Shown piece after piece: positions 16,395-23,647 of a stretch of DNA of 64,000 nucleotides. Within the stretch, counting starts at the first letter, position 1, and each line of letters starts with the position of its first letter. The stretch spans positions 310,001 through 374,000 of the forward strand of contig JBCBMW010000002.1 in assembly GCA_039822105.1 (NCBI GenBank), written 5' to 3'. A program made the translations under genes and the position numbers. The stretch is from Parvularcula sp039822105. Its GTDB lineage: Bacteria > Pseudomonadota > Alphaproteobacteria > Caulobacterales > Parvularculaceae. Under the pieces are notes generated by a model. The model saw only the letters and a program-made list of their open reading frames with translations, made no database searches and had not been told where the DNA came from.

Positions 16395-16662
16395 GTTCCG
16401 CTGGGTCAAATACCCTTCAAAGCCGCCCCGCAATGGACGAGAGATCCAAGCCGCCCGCGCCCTGCTCGGATGGACACAAGACGACCTCGCCCAACACTCC
16501 GGGCTCCACACAAAGAGCGTCAGCTACTGGGAACGCCACGGAGTGCGACCAGTTGGCGGGATCGCTGTCAGAGACATGGTGTTAGCGTTCCGCGACCACG
16601 GACTGGTCTTCATCAACGGTGGTGTTGCATTGATGACAAATGATGACATCGCTGACGGATAA
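16381..16662 (+). CDS. XRE-family helix-turn-helix regulator
   Basis: A 93-residue protein from the ATG at 16381, overlapping the end of the previous frame. Residues about 18-75 form an HTH_3-like domain: REIQAARALLGWTQDDLAQH, then GLHTKSVSYWERHG. A short tail (DMVLAFRDHGLVFINGGVALM) resembles small phage- and island-encoded repressors with a beta-strand C-terminus. It would repress the element operon or control copy number. It is the last gene of the compact run that starts at 13436. Confidence 0.8.
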   Translation: MQIDKFRWVKYPSKPPRNGREIQAARALLGWTQDDLAQHSGLHTKSVSYWERHGVRPVGGIAVRDMVLAFRDHGLVFINGGVALMTNDDIADG

Positions 16663-16912
16663 TTTTCAGAGATCCTAAAAGGCCGAAGCGCAATGCTTTT
16701 CCGTGATGAATACTGCCTGGGACCGTTTCGGACATGTACACGCGCGCGAGGCCATTGCTATCCGTGGAGGAGGATATTCGCGCAGTACGAGATTTTACGC
16801 TTTGAGAGAGGGCGTGGTCATCACCTCCATTGCTCTCTAAGATACGAGCTCTAAAAACCTAAAAAAGCTGATAATTGCACGCTGCCCACGATGGGCTTCG
16901 AGGTGGAAAGTT

Positions 16913-17887
16913 ATGTACTATTATAACGACGGTGAGCAAGAAGTGGGACCATTTTCTTTTGAACGTCTTGCTCAGCTCAAAGCTGGCAGTTTCATTGGGC
17001 CCGGAACGCTTGTGCGTGAGGGAATTAGTGGAACATGGGTCCCTTACGCGACAATAGCCACCAAAATGCCCACTCCCCCCTCGCTTGAAGAGCGCAATAT
17101 CGATCACGAACATAGTGACAAGCCTTTGGGGGACTCAAAGGGCGCCACTCACAGAGACCCAATGGCGTCAAGCACTGGCTCCTCAAGCACCAGCCAAACT
17201 AGGTTAATGGAGAAGCCGATTGAAGGGCGAAGTCAGCGGTTAGATCAGTTGAATGCAAATCCATTGGCCAATACAGATTCAACTCCGATCCATGACGATT
17301 CCACCAACCCTTCGTCTACAGAGTTTTCCAGTAACGGTTGGACCGCAGCACCTCCGCGGCCATGGCGCCGCTATGGTGCTAGATTTCTAGACATCACGTT
17401 CAACGGTCTTGTTGGCTTGCTCCTTATAGGGATTCTCTTCTACGCTTTCGCGCCACAGACCGCAGATAGATTCTTTGGAATATTCGAGAGTGGACCAGGA
17501 CTTGTACTTGACCTTATTCTCACCGGGTTTGTCGCATCCCTCATCAGCGGTGCACTGATTGGTATGACCGGCTTCACACTGGGAAAGTGGATATTTGGAA
17601 TTAGGATCACTCGAATTGATAAATCGCGTATCGGATTTCGATCTGGAATCGCAAGAGATCTCGAAGTCTGGATGAAAGGAGTCGGCTTCGGCATCCCAGT
17701 CTTTGCTCTCTTCACGATGATCGCCTCATACCAACGCCTCAAAGACGAGGGTCAATCCGACTGGGACAGGGGGCGATACATCGCTTGGAGCAGACCGCAC
17801 AGTAAATTTCAAGTATTTCTAAATATTATCGGAATAGTACTGATCATTGTTTTTTGGGCAATTACTCAAGGACTCAGTCGAATGTGA
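16913..17887 (+). CDS. GYF_2 and RDD domain membrane protein
   Basis: A 324-residue protein. Residues 1-47 form a GYF_2 domain (MYYYNDGEQEVGPFSFERLA, with GTWVPY). A Ser/Thr/Asn-rich linker of about 95 residues follows. The last 180 residues form an RDD family domain starting RPWRRYGARFLDITFNGL, with three or four membrane helices and the GFTLGKWIFGIRIT segment. GYF_2 domains usually bind proline-rich or membrane partners, and RDD proteins are small membrane proteins of poorly known function, some of which transport ions. It lies 250 bases from the regulator with nothing visible between, so it is probably separate cargo of the element. Confidence 0.85.
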   Translation: MYYYNDGEQEVGPFSFERLAQLKAGSFIGPGTLVREGISGTWVPYATIATKMPTPPSLEERNIDHEHSDKPLGDSKGATHRDPMASSTGSSSTSQTRLMEKPIEGRSQRLDQLNANPLANTDSTPIHDDSTNPSSTEFSSNGWTAAPPRPWRRYGARFLDITFNGLVGLLLIGILFYAFAPQTADRFFGIFESGPGLVLDLILTGFVASLISGALIGMTGFTLGKWIFGIRITRIDKSRIGFRSGIARDLEVWMKGVGFGIPVFALFTMIASYQRLKDEGQSDWDRGRYIAWSRPHSKFQVFLNIIGIVLIIVFWAITQGLSRM

Positions 17888-18285
17888 GTAGTGACCCAGG
17901 TATGCTGTATATTTATACAACCCCCACAAAGTTAAAAGCAGCCATCATCGCATCCGCAGCGCTGAAATCGGCATTCAACACCGGATCGAAGTAGGCAATC
18001 TGGACCAACATGCAGGTGACCTTGGCGTGGCAGGACGACAGCCGCCGCGAAAGCAATGATAAGCAGTTCGCAATGCCGGTAGGTGCTGCTGCGATAGCGC
18101 CTAAATCAGGGCGGTTTTACAGGTACTGTCAGCACCAATTGCGGACGTCATGGAATCGCAAGAAATCTACATCTAGTTGGAGTAGATAGGGAGCCGACTA
18201 AATGTGGTTTAACTCCGCATTCAGACCGAATTGCTCTATTGACCCGGCGAATCCCATGTGATTCGATACGAATCAGCGACTGGTG
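17888..18285. other. Gap between element cargo and tRNA-like sequence
   Basis: No supportable gene. A minus-strand frame of about 67 codons ending near 17917 (contains QIAYFDPVLNADF) has no ATG near its beginning and may be a remnant. A 15-base palindrome with arms GATTCG/CGAATC lies at 18260-18274, just past the 3' end of the tRNA-like sequence; without a T-run it is not a convincing terminator. Confidence 0.35.
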
Positions 18286-18358
18286 AGACCCGGGTCGGAA
18301 TCGAACCGACGTGCCCCGGCTTGCGAACTCAGGTGCATAACCATTCTGCCACCGGGTC
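18286..18358 (-). tRNA. tRNA-Cys-like sequence with abnormal anticodon arm
   Basis: Read on the minus strand, a perfect 7-bp acceptor stem (GACCCGG with CCGGGTC), a D arm (GGCAGAATGGTTATGC) and a perfect T arm (GTCGG-TTCGATT-CCGAC) match the usual bacterial tRNA-Cys closely. The anticodon region does not: it is about two bases longer than in tRNA-Cys. The best stem has only three good pairs below two mismatches, giving a loop TTCGCAA with CGC in the anticodon place, while GCA is present one base out of register. The 3' end continues T-CACCA, so CCA is not correctly encoded. It is either a decayed tRNA-Cys carried by the element or an unusual tRNA-like RNA. Confidence 0.6.
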
Positions 18359-18697
18359 CACCGTCGCTGAACGGCAACCCCTGAGAGTTGCATTCGGCAT
18401 CGGCAACCCAAACTGTATTCGCTTTATTCGTCAAGATCGATTCTGTACTGAGTTTTTCCCGATGCAGAAGGTCCGCCTGGAACGCCGCCAAGTAGCCTTT
18501 CCGAGCTTTGAACGTGCTAGATGATCACCACGTCGGCGTGGCGTTCTCTGAAATACTTTATAGACGGAAAGACTTCCAGGCCTGAAGTGAACCGAGGCCT
18601 TTTGCGGATTATATCTCCTGACACAGTTCCCAGGCATGTCTCCACCCGCAGCCCAGTCCTAGAGCTCTCGTCGAGCTGGGGCCTTGGGCGCCACTAT
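18359..18697. other. Gap without a supportable gene
   Basis: About 340 bases between the tRNA-like sequence and the short frame ending at 18698. Plus-strand frames here overlap the tRNA-like sequence or start far from any ribosome binding site. I see no repeat, terminator or conserved product. Confidence 0.35.
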
Positions 18698-19009
18698 TCA
18701 CCTTCTATGACGCTTCATAATCACCTCAATGTCGGCTCGAGCATCCCTCACCTGCCTATAGATGTGCTCGTTAAGCTCGGTGCACATCTGCGGATTGCTA
18801 TCGATGATCCATCCTAGCGCCATGTTGAACGCATAGATTTCTCCGAAATACGCATCCAATCGTTCGAGGTCTTCGTTCAGGCTGGGTTCTCGGGGACCCT
18901 CGGCCCCGTTGGCGCGCGAAGCCTCATCGAGTACTTCTCGACTGCATTGAGGGGATGATTGGGGGGTCTCGAAATCAAAGTCCCCACCATGCTTCTGATC
19001 TAATTGATC
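18698..19009 (-). CDS. Short open frame next to tRNA-Ser, start unclear
   Basis: The minus-strand frame is open for 103 codons from close to the tRNA-Ser 3' end to the TGA at 18698, with coding-like composition in its second half (LNEDLERLDAYFGEIYAF, then MCTELNEHIYRQVRDARAD). There is no ATG, GTG or TTG near the 5' end; the first candidates are internal (CTG of SLNEDL, TTG of RLDAY, ATG of NMALGW). It may be a small gene using an internal start, or the 3' part of a gene cut when the element inserted. No family recognised. Confidence 0.35.
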   Translation of the reverse strand, partial: DQLDQKHGGDFDFETPQSSPQCSREVLDEASRANGAEGPREPSLNEDLERLDAYFGEIYAFNMALGWIIDSNPQMCTELNEHIYRQVRDARADIEVIMKRHRR

Positions 19010-19023
19010 TTCTGGTGTTCTCG

Positions 19024-19113
19024 TGGCGGAGGAGGAGGGATTCGAACCCCCGGGACGCGTAAACGCCCAACGGTTTTCAAGACCGCCGCTTTCGACCGCT
19101 CAGCCACTCCTCC
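19024..19113 (-). tRNA. tRNA-Ser (anticodon TGA)
   Basis: A 90-base class II tRNA with acceptor stem GGAGGAG paired to CTCCTCC, discriminator G and an encoded CCA. The anticodon loop CTTGAAA gives TGA, read as Ser (UCA codons), and a long variable arm (GGGCG...CGTCC) is typical of tRNA-Ser. Its 3' end points left into the integrative element, and its last 14 bases recur at 9980 and 6161. Sited 56 bases from the lexA stop. Confidence 0.97.
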
Positions 19114-19169
19114 GGAAGGGGTGCACCTAGCGCGGCTTGCGCGCTTTGGAAATGGTTTCTTGGGGGCTG

Positions 19170-19853
19170 TTAGTAAGCGCGGATGAGGCCAGCGAGGCGG
19201 CCCTGCACTTTCACCTGATTGGGTCCGAAGATCCGGGTTTCGTAAGCAGGATTGGCCGCTTCCAGAGCGATGGACCCACCCTTCTTGCGGATCCTTTTGA
19301 GGGTGGCCTCTTCATCCTCGACCAAAGCCACGACGATCTCGCCGTTTTGGGCATCATCACAGCGCGCGATGATCACCGTATCGCCGTCCAGGATCCCCGC
19401 GTCGATCATCGAATCGCCCTGGACCTCGAGCGCAAAGTGCTCGCCGCCGCGCAGCATCCCTTCAGGAACACGCACCCGGTTTGTCTCATGCTGAATAGCG
19501 GCAATCGGCGTACCGGCGGCGATCCGGCCAAGCATGGGCACGCCCTCTTCCTCAAAACCGCTCGGCTCAGGAGCAGGTTCAAAATCACGGTTCTCGATCA
19601 CGGCCGGTTTGAATGCCTCACGCCGGGGCGGCGCGGCTGCTTCTGGCAGGCGCAACACCTCAAGCGCCCGCGCCTTGTGGGGCAAGCGGCGCAAGAAGCC
19701 CCGCTCCTCAAGCGCCATGATCAGGCGGTGGATGCCGGACTTCGATTTCAGATCAAGCGCGAGCTTCATCTCTTCAAAAGACGGCGATACGCCCGTCTCT
19801 TCCAGACGCTCATGGATGAAAATCAACAGCGCATGCTGCTTGGCTGTGAGCAT
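19170..19853 (-). CDS. lexA: LexA repressor
   Basis: A 227-residue SOS repressor. The N-terminal winged helix (MLTAKQHALLIFIHERLEETG, with SPSFEEMKLALDLKSKSGIHRLI) binds DNA. The C-terminal S24 peptidase domain has the Ala-Gly self-cleavage site (GRIAAGTPI, about residue 110), the Ser of QGDSMIDAG and the catalytic Lys of EATLKRI. RecA-DNA filaments trigger self-cleavage and induction of repair genes. A GTTC-N7-GTTC box 27 bases upstream of its ATG indicates autoregulation. It follows trpC, as in many alphaproteobacteria. Confidence 0.97.
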   Translation of the reverse strand: MLTAKQHALLIFIHERLEETGVSPSFEEMKLALDLKSKSGIHRLIMALEERGFLRRLPHKARALEVLRLPEAAAPPRREAFKPAVIENRDFEPAPEPSGFEEEGVPMLGRIAAGTPIAAIQHETNRVRVPEGMLRGGEHFALEVQGDSMIDAGILDGDTVIIARCDDAQNGEIVVALVEDEEATLKRIRKKGGSIALEAANPAYETRIFGPNQVKVQGRLAGLIRAY

Positions 19854-19879
19854 GGGAACCTCAAGAACAAATCATGATC

Positions 19880-19894
19880 GTTCTAAGGTTGTTC
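19880..19894. promoter_or_regulatory. LexA box (SOS operator) of lexA
   Basis: GTTCTAAGGTTGTTC fits the alphaproteobacterial LexA operator GTTC-N7-GTTC exactly. It overlaps the last 12 bases of trpC including the stop codon and ends 27 bases before the lexA ATG, so the lexA promoter sits inside trpC. Confidence 0.85.
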
Positions 19895-20689
19895 TCCTGG
19901 GTGGTCAACAGCCTCCACGAGTTCCTGCAGGGCCGCGCCGGGATCGGGCTGACGCATCAGGTGCTCGCCGATCAAGAAACGCCTGAAACCCTGCCCGACC
20001 AATCTGCGCATGGCGCCAGCTCCATCGACACCGCTTTCGCTCACGATGGGGATGCCGGGCGCGAGAGCCGCCAGGCGCGGGGTGGTCCCGATGTCAGTCT
20101 CAAAGGTTTTGAGGTTGCGGTTGTTGACGCCGAGGAGATCGGGATCGAGCCGCAACGCCCGTTCGACCTCCTCCTCGTCATGGACCTCGACCAGCACATC
20201 GAGCCCCTCGTCTTTCGCGGCCGCGCGTAACTCCGCGGCGAGTGCGTCATCGAGACAGGCCATGATGAGAAGGATCGCGTCAGCGCCCGCCGCCCTCGCC
20301 TCCGTCACTTGATATGTATCCACCATAAAATCTTTGCGGAGGAGCGGTATCGAGACGGCCTGGCGCGCTGCGGTGAGGTAGTCGAGATGCCCCTGAAAAC
20401 TCGGCGCATCGGTCAGCACCGATAGGCAAGCCGCCCCGCCGCTCTCAAGAGATGCCGCAAGCTCCGCTGGCTGAAAGTTTTCACGGATGAGCCCCTTGGA
20501 CGGGCTCGCTTTCTTCACCTCAGCGATGATGCCGAGGCCCGTCTCCGCTTTGGCATGGACGCGGGCAGCAAAGCCGCGCGGCGTGATGCCATCAGCCTGG
20601 GCGCGCAGGGAGGACAAAGAGCGCGAAGCTTTGGCCGCTGCCACCTCGTCCCTCTTGTAGGCAACAATCCGATCAAGGATGGTTGTCAT
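19883..20689 (-). CDS. trpC: Indole-3-glycerol phosphate synthase
   Basis: A 268-residue (beta/alpha)8 enzyme that closes the indole ring of tryptophan from carboxyphenylaminodeoxyribulose phosphate. Family motifs are present: EVKKASPSKGLI with catalytic Glu and Lys, SVLTDAPSFQGHLDYL, LLRKDFMVDTYQ, LVEVHDEEE, LLGVNNRNLKTF and SESGV. Its ATG overlaps the trpD stop by four bases, so translation is coupled. The 3' end doubles as the lexA operator. Confidence 0.97.
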   Translation of the reverse strand: MTTILDRIVAYKRDEVAAAKASRSLSSLRAQADGITPRGFAARVHAKAETGLGIIAEVKKASPSKGLIRENFQPAELAASLESGGAACLSVLTDAPSFQGHLDYLTAARQAVSIPLLRKDFMVDTYQVTEARAAGADAILLIMACLDDALAAELRAAAKDEGLDVLVEVHDEEEVERALRLDPDLLGVNNRNLKTFETDIGTTPRLAALAPGIPIVSESGVDGAGAMRRLVGQGFRRFLIGEHLMRQPDPGAALQELVEAVDHPGEQP

Positions 20690-21693
20690 GACTTGGCCGC
20701 CGCGAGAAGAGCGAGCTTGGCTTTCGCCGCACCGCTGTCGATCGATTGCGCGGCCAGCGCGGCACCGTCCTTAAGGTTGTCCGCCTTCCCAGCAACGATC
20801 ATACAGGCCGCCGCATTGAAGAGCACGGCATCGCGATAGGCGCCCTGCTCACCGTTGAGAACAGCGCGCAAGGATGTTGCGTTCTCCTCCGGCGTGCCGC
20901 CGATCAGGCTCTCATTCGCCCGCCTTGTGAGGCCTGCATCCTCCGGGGTCACCACAAAGCGGCGGATCGCACCCTCTTTTAGCTCCGTCACTTCGTTGCC
21001 GCCGCTGAGGGAGAGTTCGTCCATGCCGCCCGCGCCAAAGACGATCCATGCGTGCTCGGATCCTTCGGCTCGCAAAACCTCGGCAAAATGCGGCGCCAAG
21101 CGGCCGTCGAACACACCAAGGAGCTGCCGCCGCGCCTGGGCTGGATTCATCATTGGGCCAAGAATGTTGAACAGTGTGCGGAACTTAAGCGCACCGCGCA
21201 ACGGTGCAACCTTCGCCAAAACGGGATGATGATTGGGGGCAAAAAGGAACGCAAGGCCATCTTCAGCCAAACGCTTCTCTTGCGTCTCAATCGTTTCGGT
21301 GAGATCGACGCCGAGCTGCGACAGCACTTCCGAAGAGCCTGATTTCGACGTGACAGCTCGACTGCCATGCTTAGCGACGGTGACGCCAGCGCCGGCGACG
21401 ACGATGGCCACAGTGGTTGAGATGTTCACCGTGCTGATGCCATCACCGCCCGTCCCGCAACAATCAATCGCGCCATCTGGTGCTTTGATGTTCAGGGCCC
21501 TGATCTTGAGGAATCGGATCGCGGCCAACAGCTCCTCGGTCGTCTCGCCGCGAACGCGCAAAGCGGTGAGGAGCGCAGCCGCTTGGACATCAGGCACCTC
21601 GCCTTCGAAGATCGCCGTCAGTGCAGCTTCCATCTCACGGGGGCGCAACGGCTCTCCACTGATGGCCGTGTTCAGGATATCAAGAAAACTCAT
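20686..21693 (-). CDS. trpD: Anthranilate phosphoribosyltransferase
   Basis: A 335-residue enzyme that joins anthranilate to PRPP in tryptophan synthesis. The PRPP-binding motif DCCGTGGDGISTVNIST (about residues 77-93), the HGSRAVTSKSGSSEVL segment and the HHPVLAKVAPLR region are all conserved. The frame overlaps trpC at its end and trpG at its start by four bases each, giving a tight trpG-trpD-trpC unit. Confidence 0.97.
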   Translation of the reverse strand: MSFLDILNTAISGEPLRPREMEAALTAIFEGEVPDVQAAALLTALRVRGETTEELLAAIRFLKIRALNIKAPDGAIDCCGTGGDGISTVNISTTVAIVVAGAGVTVAKHGSRAVTSKSGSSEVLSQLGVDLTETIETQEKRLAEDGLAFLFAPNHHPVLAKVAPLRGALKFRTLFNILGPMMNPAQARRQLLGVFDGRLAPHFAEVLRAEGSEHAWIVFGAGGMDELSLSGGNEVTELKEGAIRRFVVTPEDAGLTRRANESLIGGTPEENATSLRAVLNGEQGAYRDAVLFNAAACMIVAGKADNLKDGAALAAQSIDSGAAKAKLALLAAAKS

Positions 21694-22280
21694 GCGGCTT
21701 GCCTTTCGCGCGCCATGCGGAGGAAATTGCCCAGCATCTCCGCGCCGCCTTCGCTGGCGTAACTCTCTGGGTGGTACTGCACACCATAGATGAGATGCCC
21801 ACGGACTTTCAAAGCCATGATCTCGCCGTCGTCTTCGGCCTCAGCCAGAACTTCGATCTCCTCGGGCAGATCCGCGCGCTCCACGGAGAGGCTGTGATAC
21901 CGGGTGGCGGTCAACGGGTTCGCAAGGCCCGCGAAGACCGGATCAACGGAAAACGTGACCCGGCTCACCTTGCCGTGCATCGGGATACCGGCCCGGACGA
22001 TCTTTGCGCCATGGGCCTGGGCGATGGCTTGATGGCCCAAGCAAACACCGAAAAGAGGAGTGTGCGTCTTCTTGGCGAGGGACACGAGGTCCAAACAGAT
22101 GCCCGCCTGGTCGGGGTCACACGGGCCGGGCGACAGGATGATGGACGAAGGCTGAAGCGCGATCGCGTCCTCCGCTGTCATCGCATCGTTGCGGATGACC
22201 CTGACCTCCTCGTCAAAGGGCGCAAGGAGCTGCACCAAATTGTAGGTGAAGCTGTCATAGTTATCGACGACCAGGATCAT
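21690..22280 (-). CDS. trpG: Anthranilate synthase glutamine amidotransferase subunit
   Basis: A 196-residue class I glutamine amidotransferase. The catalytic Cys is in LFGVCLGHQAIAQ, and the His-Glu pair is in VQYHPESYAS. It supplies ammonia from glutamine to TrpE, whose gene lies 4 kb away on the same strand. The start at 22280 (MILVVDNYDSFTYN) is the conserved N-terminus; the longer frame to 22394 overlaps the divergent yibQ-like gene and is not credible. Only 16 bases separate the two divergent starts. Confidence 0.97.
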   Translation of the reverse strand: MILVVDNYDSFTYNLVQLLAPFDEEVRVIRNDAMTAEDAIALQPSSIILSPGPCDPDQAGICLDLVSLAKKTHTPLFGVCLGHQAIAQAHGAKIVRAGIPMHGKVSRVTFSVDPVFAGLANPLTATRYHSLSVERADLPEEIEVLAEAEDDGEIMALKVRGHLIYGVQYHPESYASEGGAEMLGNFLRMARERQAA

Positions 22281-22296
22281 TCTAAGGAGCCACTCA

Positions 22297-23148
22297 CTGA
22301 AGCATCGCGGCTTACCATTTGGAGCGAAGGGCGCAACGCAGCTGATTGTTCTGGCCGCGCTGTGGTGCTCGGCGGCGCTCGCTGGGGACCTCAAAGCGCC
22401 AGCTGGTGATGCCTCGCTTCGGCTCGATGCACGCTACGATGAGCGCCCGCAGCTGGCGATCGTGATCGATGATCTGGGGCTCGACTGGGGCCGCTTCCAG
22501 GCGGTGATGGCGATCGACGCGCCGCTGACGCTCTCGTTTCTTCCCTATGGCCGCGAGGCGCAGGCGATGTTGAACGCAGCAAAGGACGAGCACGAGACGC
22601 TCCTTCACCTGCCGATGCAGCCCTACGGCGATCTCAATGCAGGGCCTGACCAAGTGACGCCAGGACGCGGAGAGCACGTGCGCCAGCAAACGCGCACCAA
22701 CCTTGAGAAGCTCGAGGGCTATGACGGCGTCAACAATCATATGGGCAGCCGCGTCACCGCCAACCGGCGAGCCATGCGCTCCGTACTCGGCGTTTTGAAG
22801 GAGGAAGACCTCTTCTTTTTGGACAGCCGAACGACGACCCGCTCGGTCTCCGCTGACGTTGCCCCCACCGTGGGCGCAACGGTGATCGAAGCCAACCTCT
22901 TCATCGATGGCGATGCGGGCCGCGGGGGAGAGCCCGCCGTGCTCCGTCAACTGACACTGGGCGCAAAACTCGCGGCGCGGGACGGCCAAGCGATCCTTAT
23001 CGGGCATCCCTATCCCACAACGATCGCGGCCGTGAACCGTTGGCTCACATCAGAAGACGCCTCCACGGTGCGGCTGGTCACTGTCAGCGCCCTGCTACCA
23101 ACGCCCGATCCCCAACCCGTTGAATCGCGCCCCACACTTCGTTTCTAG
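22297..23148 (+). CDS. YibQ-like divergent polysaccharide deacetylase family protein
   Basis: The conserved domain (AIVIDDLGLDWGRFQ, then LHLPMQPYGD, NNHMGSRVTANR, FFLDSRTTTRS) is that of the DUF610/YibQ family, exported proteins related to polysaccharide deacetylases. An internal GTG at 22462 begins too late. The same frame is open upstream to a CTG at 22297, preceded seven bases earlier by AAGGAG. From there it gives a 283-residue protein with a textbook signal peptide (basic KHRGLPFGAK, then LIVLAALWCSAALAG). I therefore propose a CTG start. Family members are thought to act on the envelope or secreted glycans. Confidence 0.75.
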   Translation: MKHRGLPFGAKGATQLIVLAALWCSAALAGDLKAPAGDASLRLDARYDERPQLAIVIDDLGLDWGRFQAVMAIDAPLTLSFLPYGREAQAMLNAAKDEHETLLHLPMQPYGDLNAGPDQVTPGRGEHVRQQTRTNLEKLEGYDGVNNHMGSRVTANRRAMRSVLGVLKEEDLFFLDSRTTTRSVSADVAPTVGATVIEANLFIDGDAGRGGEPAVLRQLTLGAKLAARDGQAILIGHPYPTTIAAVNRWLTSEDASTVRLVTVSALLPTPDPQPVESRPTLRF

Positions 23149-23172
23149 CGCCAGCGGCAAAGAACCGAAGGA

Positions 23173-23589
23173 TCAGGTCATCTCTGCTGCAATCGCGGCG
23201 ATGGTCACCTCGCGGAGGCGGCGCACCAGAACCTGCTCGGCCTCACTGAGCGCATCACTCAGTGTGCTCCCAATCTTTCGTTCAATAGCACAGTGGGGAG
23301 GGTTGTCTTCGCCCACAGGGTCGGGCCGCAAGAACCTCTCACCGAGTGCATCGTAGACAGCGGCAAGCGTGATCTCGGCTGGGTCCTGGCTGAGTTGCCA
23401 TCCGCCCGCATGTCCGCGTTCGGATGACACGATACCCTGTTCGCGCAACAGCCCCAAGGTTCTGCGCACCACAACGGGATTGGTCTGGTTGAACGCCGCG
23501 AGCTGTTGCGAAGACAAGCGCTCATCAGGCTTGCGCGCCATGTGCCCCAAAACATGGAGGGCAAGGGAAAAGCGGCTGTTGCGTTTCAT
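23173..23589 (-). CDS. Rrf2-family transcriptional regulator
   Basis: A 138-residue protein with an N-terminal winged helix (SRFSLALHVLGHMARKPDERL, then SSQQLAAFNQTNPVVVRRTL, and GHAGGWQLS). It has a single Cys (PHCAIERK), so it lacks the three-Cys cluster site of IscR/NsrR and is probably not an iron-sulfur sensor. It diverges from a methyltransferase gene, and two similar inverted repeats lie in the shared promoter region, one touching its own start codon. Likely an autoregulated local repressor. Confidence 0.88.
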   Translation of the reverse strand: MKRNSRFSLALHVLGHMARKPDERLSSQQLAAFNQTNPVVVRRTLGLLREQGIVSSERGHAGGWQLSQDPAEITLAAVYDALGERFLRPDPVGEDNPPHCAIERKIGSTLSDALSEAEQVLVRRLREVTIAAIAAEMT

Positions 23590-23607
23590 GTAACTTTTCT
23601 AGTTGCG
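23589..23607. promoter_or_regulatory. Likely Rrf2 operator, copy 1
   Basis: TGTAAC-N7-GTTGCG, an imperfect copy of the dyad at 23628-23646, overlaps the start codon of the Rrf2 gene. The two dyads are 39 bases apart centre to centre, close to four helical turns, which would allow two dimers on the same DNA face. Confidence 0.55.
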
Positions 23608-23627
23608 TTTGGTGCGGCATGACAATA

Positions 23628-23646
23628 CGTAACTCTCGTGGTTACG
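23628..23646. promoter_or_regulatory. Likely Rrf2 operator, copy 2
   Basis: CGTAAC-N7-GTTACG is a perfect dyad directly before the divergent methyltransferase gene. The same half-sites recur at 23589-23607. Regulator identity is inferred from adjacency. Confidence 0.6.
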
Positions 23647-23647
23647 A

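Larger units (their letters stand above)
9980..19023. mobile_element. Integrative element at the 3' end of tRNA-Ser(TGA)
   Basis: The element is bracketed by 14-base repeats of the tRNA 3' end. It carries, left to right: a secreted DUF1353 protein, a P4-type integrase, a hypothetical gene, an AlpA-like regulator, two small genes, a DUF927 ATPase, a gene containing the symmetric GTGGAAC array, an XRE-type regulator, a GYF/RDD membrane protein, a tRNA-Cys-like sequence and a short frame without a start codon. No phage structural genes, relaxase or type IV secretion genes are visible, so it would be a satellite-like or mobilised island. The overlapping ATGA and GTG junctions from 13436 to 16394 indicate one compact operon. 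Confidence 0.7.

Noticed and set aside
18148..18524. Frames across the tRNA-Cys-like sequence
   Set aside because: They are read through an RNA-type sequence with conserved tRNA arms; no protein family fits.
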